A DNA stretch of 64,000 nucleotides from assembly GCF_009727055.1 (NCBI RefSeq), contig NC_052354.1, positions 42,315,222-42,379,221 on the forward strand, written 5' to 3'. The first letter of the stretch is position 1. Each line of letters starts with the position of its first letter. Below the pieces are notes generated by a model. The model was not told where the DNA came from, did no database searches, and worked only from the letters and a program-made list of their open reading frames with translations. Both the position numbers and the translations under genes were made by a program. Shown piece after piece: positions 34,454 to 48,700 of the stretch. The DNA is from Benincasa hispida (Eukaryota; Streptophyta; Magnoliopsida; Cucurbitales; Cucurbitaceae).

Positions 34454-37378
34454 CTATTAAGTTGATTTAAATTAAAGTTTAAAATTAAGTAAATAATCAA
34501 ATGATATAAATAAAATAAAAGCTTGAAACTAGGTAGATAATCAAATGGTGCCAATAAAACTAAAAATTAATAATTTGAAGGTTTAGGTTCGTCTCTTTTG
34601 CATGTTTTGTTTATATTATTTTAATAATTAATATATTTTAGTCATCGATGATTAATTTACCATGATAATTAATTACTTATAAACTAAAATCTAATCCAAA
34701 GTTATTCTCTTCAATCAGTCTAATTTAAACTCTCTTATCCAAAAATTATATTTTCAAACTTTTGTAATCAAACTTATATTTTAAAATTTACAAAACACAT
34801 ACAATGCACGTAGTATCAAACTAATAATATCTAAATGGATGCTAATTAATCTTATAATACCTGAAAAAAAGTTTATATGATATGGATCATCCAAATACTC
34901 ATTTTTTTTTTCGAATAAGCCAATTCATTTAAGATTCTAGAAAGTTTTTACAACATTTCTTTCCAATTTTCCACTATTTTAATAGAGAAACAAACAATAT
35001 GACAAGTCAAATGCAACACTCATTGAGGTAGAAACAGCCCCATATGAAAATTTCAACACAATTTTGATAAGGGATTCACCAAAATAAGCTTATGATATAA
35101 AATACAATACAAGAGATCCTACTCTGCAAAGCAAAGCATAGAAGGATGTTACATTTTCCTTTAGACTCGAACATCCTCGGTTACCTATCCATGACACTAA
35201 AGAAAATAGAGTCGAAAAACTAAAGAACATCATGACATTAGGATGACTTACTTATAGAGGAACTTCCATAAATATAGGAGCTGAATCCCCAAAAAGTGAT
35301 AACTAAAGAGAGGATCTTGAAGCCACTCATAGGATCTTTTAAGAATATGACAGCACCAATGCTCGTAATAGGCACCCGAACAGCATTTAAAACTCCGGCA
35401 AGAATGGTTGAAGATAAAAACAGAACTGCAGTTCCTCCCAACACTCCTAACTGGAAAGAAATTGCACTCCAAATAAGTACGAGCAAATAAGATGAGGTAC
35501 CACCAATGAAACTTACTGCCTCTGATTTCATGTTTTGGAAATCATTATTTAGAAGGACGCCGAGAGTGGTAAACAAGAAGGCCAAAAGCGAAACCATTAC
35601 TTGTTGTTCCAACACAACATGGAATGACTTTCTATCGAGTAACTTAATGAAAACTAGCTCCGATAGAGCGAAGATGAGTCCATGGAGAGCAGAGCCTAGT
35701 ATATCCCATACGAAGCCCAATATGTATTGTCGATCGGTTATGCCTCCATATCTATCTGAATTTGAATCCAAACCGATCATCACAACTGCAGCAGTGATAA
35801 TGAAGACAGCATTCAGTATCGAAGCATTCAGTTGGTTCTTGGCAAGAAGGCAACCGAATAATACAGAGAACACGAGGGATGACGATGCCAAAAGTGAAGC
35901 GGTAGAAGCAGGGAGGTATGCATAAGCATATGCATACATGAGGTTATCAGTTGCACTCAAGAAGCCCAACACAATATAAGAAATAATGAGCTTCCAATTC
36001 AGAGGGGTAGGACGGATTCCAGATAAAAAATACATGGGAAATAATAATAAAGCTGGAATAGGCCAGCCAACGACCGATACCCAGGAAATGATCCACTTGC
36101 TCTTCCCACCATTGTTGTAATAAACACGGGAAAGTATAGATGAAGCAGGGAACGCTACGAGCATTGCTACACTGCTTAGAGCAAGAAGAATCCAGTGTGA
36201 GATTGGTTTTCTTCTGAATGCTTCTAAAGCAGTTTCCTTGATAGTTGAGATTTGCTTCCATAATGAAGTTGAAGACTCTTGCGGTGTCTGCTCCGTTACA
36301 TCCATCGATATATAAGAATCATCATAAGACATGTGTTAACGAGTAATATATATTCTGTTTGTATCTCGAAGAAAGATGCAGACCTATACAAAAATAGCAT
36401 AGCTTCTAAACTTTAGAAAATTGATGCAGCAAAACCGTGTAAGAGAGAGCAAGAGAGAGAGACAGCCCACCCAATCAGACACTACACGACATTCAATCAA
36501 AGTCTTCTTGTATAAACAATACAATTGAGTAAAAGATAACGAAGATTCTTTTTCTTTTTTCTCCTTTAAAAAATCATCATCATTATGTAGTTGACAAGTT
36601 TGACTTCAATGAAGAGACTAATAGTAATAAATTAAAATTCGACAACCATGAAGAACACTGGAACTTAACTTGAGGAGAGCTAAAGAAAAAACTATGTAAT
36701 GCCTACTCAGATCATAATGGTAATGAGAGAAAAATTAAGAAGGGCTATTCTAAATAATTTTGTATAAATTATTGAGTTTTGACACACTATAACAAAAATG
36801 CTTTACATATCAAATGTATTCCAACTCTTTCTTCAAGGTATATCAGTTTTTACATGCTGCATAATTCAAGTGAACATATGAAAAGTCAATAAAAAAGCTA
36901 GTGATTTTCTTAAAAGTACTCCTTCAATTCTTAGGGATTTTCCAGGTTAAAGATGCAAAAATAAATAGGGTCTTTCAGTACAAGCACACCATCTCATGGA
37001 TCAGAGCTTAAACTAAATATGCATATCATTAACAGCTAATATTGGGAGGGGACGTGTAAACCTTTCTGCTAGAATCGTAGCTGATTCACAACCTCTGACC
37101 ACTAGAGAAGTTGATTCGATGCAGAGCGAACTCCAAATGACAATTTTTTTTTTGGAAAATGCAGCTTCATGAGGTGGAATGAACAAGTGGGTGAAAAATT
37201 TAAGTTGCAGTTCAAGCCTGCAAGAAGAAAAAGCTAGGCGCAAAAGAAAACCTCTAATCAACAGGACATCTATATAGAAGCAATTTGGGACTGTTGGTAG
37301 TATGAGAACACATATGTCCATCATTTTGAGGTTTCAACGATGTAATCAACTTCAACAACATTCTTATAAAAATGTAGC
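34454..37378. repeat. Second copy of the 2925-base PUP block
   Basis: Reads base for base like 26167-29091 wherever I compared it, with a constant offset of 8287 and identical conceptual proteins in every frame. It begins directly after the N at 34453, at exactly the base where the first copy begins after its own gap. It ends in 'aaaaatgtagc', after which copia RNase H sequence continues. Probably an assembly duplication (see findings). Confidence 0.9.
35238..36332 (-). CDS. Purine permease, copy B (probably an assembly duplicate)
   Basis: Encodes the same 364 residues as 26951-28045, with no difference seen in coding or flanking bases. Family features and caveats are as for copy A. Because it lies inside a split copia element between two artefact-like joins, I would not count it as a separate gene without read-depth support. 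Confidence 0.5.
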   Translation of the reverse strand: MSYDDSYISMDVTEQTPQESSTSLWKQISTIKETALEAFRRKPISHWILLALSSVAMLVAFPASSILSRVYYNNGGKSKWIISWVSVVGWPIPALLLFPMYFLSGIRPTPLNWKLIISYIVLGFLSATDNLMYAYAYAYLPASTASLLASSSLVFSVLFGCLLAKNQLNASILNAVFIITAAVVMIGLDSNSDRYGGITDRQYILGFVWDILGSALHGLIFALSELVFIKLLDRKSFHVVLEQQVMVSLLAFLFTTLGVLLNNDFQNMKSEAVSFIGGTSSYLLVLIWSAISFQLGVLGGTAVLFLSSTILAGVLNAVRVPITSIGAVIFLKDPMSGFKILSLVITFWGFSSYIYGSSSISKSS

Positions 37379-37732
37379 ATTACAAAAGTCGAATAAAAGG
37401 CCATATCTTCTGGATATGTGCGGAAGTCTGGTTGAAGAAAGTGTTCTCAGACCGTCGGCATTACATGGGGTCGCCAGAGTATTCATTTGGTGACAATACA
37501 GCAGCCAAAAGCTTACCTAACAATTCCCCTCTACATAATGGGGTCATACACGTCGAGATTGATAGACGTTCTAGCATACCTGCATTCATCATTGGTGACA
37601 GAAATTGTCCCTACAACAATACGATTAAAAAGAATGCAATTGTCCGAGCAAAGAGGTTGGAAAGACAGTGTTCCATCAATAGAACTCACAGGTTAGGTCT
37701 TATTAATATTTACGCCGTCACTTGGGGGGAAG
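37379..37732 (+). pseudogene. Copia RNase H end and polypurine tract
   Basis: A short frame near 37432-37565 has 'KKVFSDRRHYMGSPEY', 'DNTAAKS' and 'HVEIDRR', the C-terminal RNase H signature of copia pol. The purine run 'cttggggggaagtgg' lies just before the 3' LTR. The piece continues the element that stops at 34452; roughly 200 bases of pol between them are missing. Confidence 0.8.
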
Positions 37733-37952
37733 TGGTTAAAATGCTTGAGTGGTCTCTAGGGGCTTATTTGTAATTCCCTTATGGGCCTAGGGCTTCCTGT
37801 CTGTCTATTTATTTGAGCAAGTTTACCTGTATTTTTTGTATCACTTGAATAATAAAAAAGCAAGTCTAGATCGTGGTTTTTTCTCCCTGGCTTAGGGTTT
37901 TCCATGTAAACCTTTGTGTGTTTCAATTCTCCTTCCTCTTCTATTTTTATCG
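37733..37952 (+). repeat. Copia 3' LTR
   Basis: A 220-base partner of 29446-29665. The last base differs (ends 'ttttatcg' rather than 'ttttatca'). Confidence 0.82.
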
Positions 37953-38170
37953 GTCCCTATAGTTTTCAAAGTTGGAATTTAGTCCTTATAGTTCATAAAG
38001 TTTCATAAAAAGCCCCTGTGATCAGGGACTATTAATAAAGGTTTTATCAAAATGTAGGGGGTAAATTCTAATTATAAATCGTAGGGCTAAATTCTAATTA
38101 TAAATCATGGGACTAAATTCTTTCTCCAAACCGTAGGAACCAAATTTGTAATTTAACCAAAGGAATTTTA
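37953..38170. repeat. Foldback (MITE-like) repeat, family 2
   Basis: Left text 'ggtccctatagttttcaaag' is mirrored on the right by 'ccgtaggaaccaaatttg' and 'taatttaacc'. The same kind of repeat occurs at 39600-39915 and 44740-44985. Non-coding. Confidence 0.5.
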
Positions 38171-39060
38171 CTTTATCCATTACAACTTAAACGAAGGAAA
38201 TCACAAGTTGCTCCTAGGAGCAGTATGATTATCAAAGAAAACTCAAAATACTTCATAACTCCTATGATTCCCTAACTTCCAAATACCAACTACTTGGGAG
38301 AAATATTCTTCAGGTTTTCAATCCACTCAAAACTCCCCACTCCGCTCAAAGTTCATCAAGTTCATAACTCGGGAAAAACTCCACCTCCACAGTTAACAAA
38401 TTGAAAAAAGTTTTTTTGTTTCTTATTCTCAACTGTAAAATCCCTTTTTGGTAGGTCAGCTTTGCTCTAAGTAATTAAACCAACACAATCATAAAAACCT
38501 CCAGAACCAAGAGTTTCTATAATTTCTAATTCTCATTTCAATTTATAACAGATAAAAAAAAAAAAGAAAAGAAAGAATAACATAGCATCCACAAAATGAA
38601 TAATCAAAACATCAAGATCCTGCTCATCACTTCCATAGATATAGAATTCCACCCTAAAACAGGGGAAAATAAGCCATATCCATCACTAAACACAACTCCA
38701 TAAACAACCCAGAAAATAAAATTCATAGCTACAACAAAATCATGAAGAAAACAAACATATAAGTAAAAAATAAGAAAAACCCAGTTCACCCATTATCATA
38801 ATATGCAAGAATAAGACAAGAAAAACCTGAGAAAATTTGTAGGCCGCTTAGGTTGTTGAGGTTCGTCACTGAATGATTCGAGGTTTTGGCGAAGATATTT
38901 ACGTGTGAAAACTGTGCAATTAAAGCATAAAAATGTATGTGTGGCTATAGAAGAATTTTGAGAAGATTCCAAGGAAGAATGTCAATTTCACTCTGGAGCT
39001 CGGTGTTTGTACCACATCCCCACAATTCAGTGTTTTATTATTATTATTATTTTATTTATT
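38171..39060 (-). promoter_or_regulatory. Likely 5' UTR exon and intron start of the minus-strand PUP gene
   Basis: On the minus strand, about 38830 down to 38590 resembles the 5' UTR intron of the plus-strand PUP gene (23557-23860): 'gggtttttcttatttttact', 'atgattttgt', 'attttctgggttgtttatgg' and 'tttagtgatg' follow in the same order. A donor 'cag|gttttt' lies at 38826/38827, so an untranslated exon probably spans 38827 to about 39020. If so, this gene's first intron contains the copia element. Confidence 0.55.
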
Positions 39061-39349
39061 ACTCCCCAAGTCAAACGTGACCAAACAAGGGTTTTTGTTA
39101 GTTTTTGAATATTGGGTTCTTGGCTAGATACTATTTTAGGTTATGGAATATAGACTATTTTAATTAAGTGAATAAGAATTTGGTAGTAAATAGTAAATAC
39201 GATGATAGATTTGAAATAGTAATACCTTAGCTAATTATAAATTAGGATTATAATAGCTCCATCCACCTAACTTCTATAAAAAAAATTGAAATTTTGCTAT
39301 TTTGTATAAATACTTTCCTTATTTTTCTATATTTGAAAATCCCCCAACA
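39061..39349. other. Probable promoter-side spacer
   Basis: AT-rich, no gene. A short (TTA)n run lies at 39033-39060, just before it. Confidence 0.35.
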
Positions 39350-39470
39350 TAGCCAACATGAATGTAGCTCCACTGACATAGTGCTTATACTATTGATCTC
39401 GAGGTTAGAGGTTTGATTCCCCACCCTACATTTTAATTACAAAACCTTTGCAAAAAAAGAACTCAAACAA
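39350..39470 (+). repeat. tRNA-derived SINE-like element
   Basis: An A-box-like 'tagctccactgacatagtgc' is followed by a B-box-like 'gaggtttgattcccc', then 'accctacattt' and an A-rich end. It matches the inverted fragment at 6795-6900. Confidence 0.55.
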
Positions 39471-39589
39471 TACTGTAGAGTTTCCGATGTATGACCTTTT
39501 AATAGTTGAGGTGTTGTCAACATGACAAACAAAATTTTTGAGAATTCTTTTCGTTAAAATATAAACATATTCCTAAGACTTATTTGATT

Positions 39590-39915
39590 TTTTTTTTGTT
39601 ATATTATATTACAAATGTAGTTATCAACTTTGATGTTTATGTCTATTTAGTCTAAGAATTTTAAAATTACAAATTTAGTCCATGAACTTTGATATTTTTT
39701 AAAAGATTCATGGATCAATTATATATAAACTTGAAATTTCAAGGTTTTATTAAATATAAAATTCAAATTTATATTCAATGTATCAATGGATCTTTTTTAT
39801 TTTTATTTTTTGAATTTATCAAACCTATTAGATACAAAATTGTAGAGGCTCATTAAACATTTTTTAAAGTTTAAGACCAAACTAAGATTCAGGAGCAAAA
39901 CTTGTAATTTAACAA
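39590..39915. repeat. Foldback (MITE-like) repeat, family 2
   Basis: Left 'attacaaatgtagttatcaa' and 'ctatttagtct' are mirrored by right 'aagaccaaactaagattcag' and 'acttgtaatttaac'. No coding. Confidence 0.45.
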
Positions 39916-40259
39916 TTTTGATTTTAGTTTCTATTTTGAAAATAGTGCTGGTTTCTCACACTTTCTTGCCTATATTTCTCACCATTTTTTTAGAAAAATA
40001 GTTGAATCTTTAGCTTCCAATAATGAATCACTCATAAATACTACTTCCACGATAAGTTTCTTGTATAAAAATATTATGTGTATTTTAATAAGTGTGTCTT
40101 TGTCATATATGTTATGTATTTCTGTATTTCTTTTTTCTCTAAAAAATGATGTGTGATTATATCCATGTTGTATTTGTGTCTCACATCCATCATTCTAAGT
40201 CTATAATTATCAGTATGCAACCTTCATGCTTACTTTTCTTCAAATTAAATTATAACATT

Positions 40260-40355
40260 TTTTAATAGTATTACATTTACAAATACAAAATAGAGACTCA
40301 AATCTATCATCTTTAAACAAAGTAGAGATATCTTAACCACTAAAAAATGTTGTTG
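40260..40355 (-). repeat. SINE-like fragment
   Basis: On the minus strand 'tagtggttaagatatctc' (A-box-like) is followed by 'agatttgagtctct' (B-box-like). Weak but of the same plan as 39350-39470. Confidence 0.35.
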
Positions 40356-41040
40356 TGACTCTTATTAATCAAATTATAATTCATAGCCAACTTTTGTCAT
40401 AAAAAGTTCAATTATGTGCGATCAACAATAGTAGACATGTTTCTTTAAAGAGAGAGGAAAAAAAAAAAAAACAATAGTGGACATGCTTTTATGCATAATG
40501 CCAAGCTTGACTAGTAACATAATGAAAATTAGTGACTTATGAAGACCAACAACAACCATCACAATCATAGTTTAAATCACTAACTATAGTTGATATGAAA
40601 ATCTAGAAATTTGTAAATTCCCAAGTCAATTTGACGCCAATCCAAAGAGAATGATTGGATTTGGATTACCTTTTAATTGAGAACCATGAAATAAGGAGAA
40701 CTTGTTCCTCACTTCAAATTCGAACTAGATGAATCCAATCATCTGCCATTATACTCTCTTCCTCCCCTCCCAACGGACTTAAGTTCTAGCCATACCATCC
40801 CTTTACCAACTGATGGCAACCAAATTGATGCTTCACAAACTATTGACTAACCACAATCATTCCCCAATTCTTTTACACAGTCACAACTCCTAGCCTCACC
40901 TTCATTGCCTTTTAGCCTTCAGGATTTAGCTTCCTTATTGACTAGACATGGCTTTTGTGTTATGGTAATTCCAACCAATCCTCCTCCCTCTAAAACCAAG
41001 AAATCACAAACTACTATTGGCAAAGAGCCAAAGCTTCAAA
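40356..41040. other. Unassigned, possibly LINE ORF1-side sequence
   Basis: 40690-41040 is richer in C and reads like a degenerate coding region just before the LINE endonuclease start. No domain can be named. Confidence 0.3.
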
Positions 41041-41612
41041 GAGAATTATAGGGGTTATACACATTGATCCACTATGACAAATCAACCACCTTAGCTATCA
41101 AAAGAGTGCATCAAATCACCAATGAAGTTCCTAACTTGGAATGTAAGGGCCCCATTCTTTGGAGGAATCAAACCTTGGTTTTTCAGCACAACACTGACAT
41201 TGTTCTCCTACTTGAGACACAACTGTCAACAGATGATTCGTTTTTAATCAATTCCATATGGAGCTTTTCTTGTATTGGACATCGTGGCTCCATTATTGGT
41301 GGGTCATTCTTTTGGTGGTACAAAGAAAACGAGTTGGTTGGCTCTGATGTGTGCTTTCTTTTCGAGTTTATGGAGCAAAAGGAATAGAAGGCTTTTTCAT
41401 GACTCTTTCTCTTTTGTTTGCTTTATGAAATTTGTTTTGTCAACTATTTTTCGTGATGTAAAACAAAACACTCTTTCTCTTATATTAGCTTATCATTTTT
41501 AGTCAATAATTGGCAAGTTTCTTTTGTAATCACCTTTAGGTGTTCAGGGTTCTCCCCTAATTTCATTCATCAATAAAATGTTTCTATTACAAAAAAAAAG
41601 AAAAAAAAAATC
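41041..41612 (+). mobile_element. Internally deleted LINE
   Basis: It opens with an endonuclease-type start 'MKFLTWNVR' (41122) and, after a frame change, 'NTDIVLLLETQL', the N-terminal apurinic-endonuclease region of plant LINE ORF2. It then jumps near 41290 to the C-terminal region 'AFFSSLWSKRNRRLFHD'. A 3' UTR and an A-rich tail end at about 41612. Reverse transcriptase is absent. Confidence 0.75.
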
Positions 41613-41921
41613 CAAATTTGAACACTCCACAAGCAAGTTAATTAGACCTATCTACCTAAATGTTCTTGGCATGCAACCTTGACTCAAAAATTGCAAAGTG
41701 GTGATGAAACTCTATCATCTACCAGAGGATTTCCTTCAGAAATACTTAAAATCTCTAGAAACTAATCGTACTGTACCCCTACAAACCTTTGTTACCTTTC
41801 TTGCTAAAGCCAAACAAGACTTGTCCATTCTAATTCTAACTCAAAAATACATAATAAAACTAAAATCTCAAATAAGACATATATGGATCTAAAATGTCTC
41901 CCGAACATATCATATCACAAT
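41613..41921. other. Intergenic
   Basis: No gene or repeat recognised. A short open frame at 41698-41892 is unsupported. Confidence 0.4.
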
Positions 41922-41926
41922 CATTC

Positions 41927-44174
<2,248 letters not shown>

Positions 44175-44179
44175 CATTC

Positions 44180-45743
44180 GTCATTTAAAAATTATGCAAA
44201 ACTTAACAACATAAAAAACCTAATTTGTAAAGAAAAGTTTCTAGTGTAAACACAAATAGTCAATACTACGAAGTATTAGAAAAGTTTTCATTCAAAAGAC
44301 AATCACTTCTCATTTAGCAAACCTGAACATAACTTCATAATTAAGACATATATATTGTGATTATGATAATAAATAAAGAAGATGGGAAGAACAGCAGAGG
44401 AGTCTTTTAAAAACTATGTTGGTGGCTTTCTAAGCTGGAGACAAACAAGTAGTTAAATAAATTGGATACAGCCACCTGGAGTAGGTGAATAAAGACTTTT
44501 TGCACATGTTTGAACTTGTTTGACAGAGAATTTGAAAACAGAAATTTAAAAACAAAGGATTAAATAAAAACAAAATTGTATTTCATGTTTTCAAATATTT
44601 TGGTAGCCTAGTTGTAGTTACCCACTAAATATTAGTTGATAAATAAACTATTATTAATTTATTTATGAACATGTTTTATGTTAAAAAAATTGTAAAACAT
44701 TATTCTATAATAATATATAATTTATATAATAAATTGGATTTTTTGTTCCTTAAGTTTGGAAGAGGTTAAAATTTAGGTCTTATGATTAATTTGAATTTAC
44801 TCCCTATGATTTGATAAACGCTTCATGAATAGTCGATTATTTAAAAGAATTTAATAAACTATAGAGACTTTATGTGAAGTTCTATTAAACCATAGGAACA
44901 AAAATCTAAATTTTAGAACTATATGGACAAACTTTTAACTTTATCCTAACAGTAGGAACCGATTTTGAAATTTAACCTAATTTATAATATATTACATAAT
45001 AAATATTTTATTTTTAAAAAAATTGAATTGAGTTTCTAACATGATATATACTATATTTCTAAATGTTTTTAACATTATCTAATATAATTATGCATTTTAA
45101 ATTTTAAATACAATGAAAACATAAAAATATTGTTTTCAAAATAACACTGAAACAATATTAAAAACAGAATTTAGATTGTCTGCCAAAATACATATTCATT
45201 AAATCCAGTAAATCTGAAAACATATAACGAATCTAGATTGCAAGCCTGACAAGCGTTAGCTTTTGATGCATCTTTTCAATCTATCTCTTTCCACTCCTTA
45301 TAATCTATAAAATCTGTTAGTTTCAAAAACAGAAAGCTCACCATTTTTGGCTTAATCTTCAAAATAAACAAGCTAAGGAAAATGAAAGCAAGAAACTATA
45401 GAACTTTTGGTTTCATTCAAGAAGAGTAACATGTTTTCTATGGTAGTTTTACCACTAAAAGCAACAAAGAAACAAGGATTGACTTCATAAGGAGCTTACA
45501 CGACTAAAATTGCATAAGTGGAACTTATCCTGTTATTTCAATTTACAGAATTTCCATGCCAAATGACAAAAAAGTAGGGGTTAGGTGGGCAATCACTGGA
45601 TTATAAATCCAGACTAGTTAAAGAGAAATTTGTAAACATATATGGAACCTAGAATTAAACCAGTAGATTATAGTGTAGAACAGGAGAAGAGTTGAGCAGA
45701 GAGATCAACAACCATGGCAGGTTGAACTTGTGGGTAAAGGCAG
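44180..45743. other. Spacer and 3' flank of the PSMD9 gene
   Basis: 44740-44985 is a foldback repeat of family 2 ('ttccttaagtttgg' against 'cagtaggaacc' and 'aatttaacc'). 45540-45743 is the likely 3' UTR of the minus-strand gene. The rest is AT-rich without a gene. Confidence 0.45.
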
Positions 45744-48700
45744 CTACATCATCCGAAAATGGCATCTGCAAACACCCAATAGTACCAATGAATTTAATTA
45801 ATGGTCGGTCAATCTAGCAGATCATATTTGCCATATTTTCAAAACCATTCGAAAATGTTCTTAATAATTCAAAATCAATTTTCATAGTACAAAAAATGTG
45901 ATAAAAAATGTAGAATTAAACATTGAATTGAGTCATTAAAGACGTGTTTTGGAATTCAACATGACAAAAGTGTTTTACATTTTAAAATCACTCCCAAACA
46001 TGCACTTCATTTTCAAAAACTTAGTGTCAGTTGTCAATAGATGGCTATTGAAAAAAGGGCAATTTCTTCGGATTTGACAGAGCATTTTTTACATCAAGTA
46101 CTAATTTAATCTTCTCAATTAAATCGAGAAATTGGGAATTAAACAAGTGTGAAAAAGGACAAGCAATGCACATACCCAAGAAGACCCCGGCCTTGCCATG
46201 ATCTAGGTGTCACAGTCAAATTGACCGGAGTACCATGTCTCATAACCACAACAGCAACTGGACGACCTTGATTACTCTGTGTTTCAGAGGCAAGCCTACG
46301 CAACAGATCATCACCGCCCTCTACATCCCCAAATTTAAGAACTTGATCACCTAGTTGTAATCCATCGTCTGCTGCTGGCGATGCATTGGCTATTTCATCA
46401 ACCAGTGCAAAAGGTATACCGCCATTTGCATCTATATCCATGGTAGTGGAAGAGTCGCTCTGAGAAATACCATTTGAGGATGGGGATGCAACAGTTGTGA
46501 CAGATGACCCATTTGAACCCTCAGTATTTCCTAATAGATGAAAGAGATAGATAGAATCAGGATTGATCCCATGATGATTATTCAAATGGCACAAACATCT
46601 TGAGACAATTTTCATTAGGGATATCTGCAGATGATTCTAGAACAGGATGTATGTAATTGTGAAATTGGCAGGCACGTGATGGCTTTTAATATTCTGGTCA
46701 TCATTATTGTTTTATTGTCACTTTTTGTTTCATAAGAAACAAAATTCTTGAAAAGGAAAACCATGAACGTGAGGGAAGATAAAAATTCTCCCACAAAGCC
46801 AGTTGTAGGCAACACAGAGGTAACAATTGGCAAGAATCAGGGAAGGAAATTAACCAACCAAAGGAATTACTCATGAAGACCAATTCCTCCTTGTAAATCG
46901 AAGCAGAATCCAAATTGTGTATGTGAATATATATTTTGATAATGAGAAACTGAACTTTAGAAGAGTATACAAAAAAAGAATCCCACAAAAAAGGAGAGTC
47001 AAGCAACAAACTATGAGCATTAAAGTGTTGAACTCTACCTGAATTAGTTAACTATGGAATAGAAATTCAAGCGCAGCTGGAACTGAGACATGTAATGATA
47101 AATGATAAGTGTCATTTAGTAGCATAACATCTACTTAACAATTACCTGCATCCCTAGAGAGTGACAAGTTAGAAGCAGGCTTTGCAGAATGCAAAACTTG
47201 TATGTTCTGATTAATCTTTTCTGTGATCTCCATGTGGTCATTCCTCAGCTCTGAAAAAATAGAATAGCAGGTCAACACTTCGAAGTGTAATAACTTATGT
47301 GAGAAATGTTATAAACTGTACACATCTTCATTTAGTGATATGCTTGAAGAAAATAAGTCGATCTTTAGCATCATGAAGACATTAATAGTGAGTTTCTGAT
47401 TAATTTGAATCCCACCATCCACAATTAAGTTTTTTTACTCTTGGCTGAGAAACAGAATATCCAAAATGAAAGCGCAAGTAGATAATGGCATTACAAGGGC
47501 ATTCAGAAGTAATATCTCACTATGGAAAACAACAGGAATAAGAATAACTTCCACATTTTGATTCAAATCCTTATACATCACAGCTGCAGAACAGAGAAGA
47601 ACACATTTCCAACTGACGATGATCCTAAAGACAACTTAAAATTTTTTGTATTACAGTATTCAATACCTCTAAGATTAAAGAGACCTCACTGGAAAGTTTG
47701 AACCGACTCAATAAATGTTTTACTCTGCCTTGCTAAAACTTTTTGGGTCTCGCTGTTCCCCTCTAAGACAGTGAATTGTTGGAGGTCTCTGGCTTACTTC
47801 TACTTTTAAATTCTTCAGGGAAGAAGGGCGCTCCTGTACCCCGTGCCCCTCTTAGGGCTTCTCTTCCAGTTTGTTCTTCTATCTTTTGATAGTTCCCTTG
47901 CTTCTCCCTGTCACTCCCTCGTTTGTCTCACTCTGGAAGGGGAAGATTCCTGAAAAGGTTAAATTCTTTGCCTAGCAAGCAGTCTTTCATGAGAAAGTCA
48001 ATATTCCCCCCTGTCACTCCTTCGTTTGTCTCACTCTGGAAGGGGAAGATTCCTAGAAAGGATAAATTCTTTGCTAGCAAGTCAATCTTTCATGAGAAAG
48101 ACAATACTTCAGATTGCATGCTGGGGCACCAATCCTTTTTGAGGCCTCAGTGGTGCTCTCTACGCAGAGGAGCGTCTGAGGACCTTAACATATATTCTGT
48201 GGAGGTCCCACTAAGCTTAGTTAATTTGGTACAGATTCTTGGGGTGTTTTTGGAGTCTTATCTGGCATGAAGTAAAGACTGCCGGGTTATGATTTAGGAG
48301 AAGGCCAAAATCATATGGCAGGCTCATTTTTCTATTATTTGGGGAATTTAGCTTTAGAGGAATTCTAGAAGTTTTAGAGGGAGTGAGAGATTCGAAGGGA
48401 GTTGTGGGAAAGTATTAAATTTAATGTGTCCGTTTGGGCTTCGGCAGCGAAGGACTTTTGCAATAATCGACAAATTTTCATTCTTATGGATTGAGGTTCC
48501 TTTCTGTAGTTTGTTAGGCTACTTCATTCAGATAATTCTTTTACGTTCTTGTAGGTTCTTTCATTTCTCTCCATCAAAGCTGGGTTTATAAACAAAATTC
48601 CTTTTTTACTCTCAAAGTTACTATTAGCAAACCCAAAATTTCTTTCAGGAATTCTTTGAAAGGGGTATTCTGGATAGATTGATGACTGAAATGTATATTT

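Noticed and set aside
29446..37952. Considered as an intact, mobile copia element
   Set aside because: Several frame changes, lost integrase residues, missing pol part, and Ns at two points.
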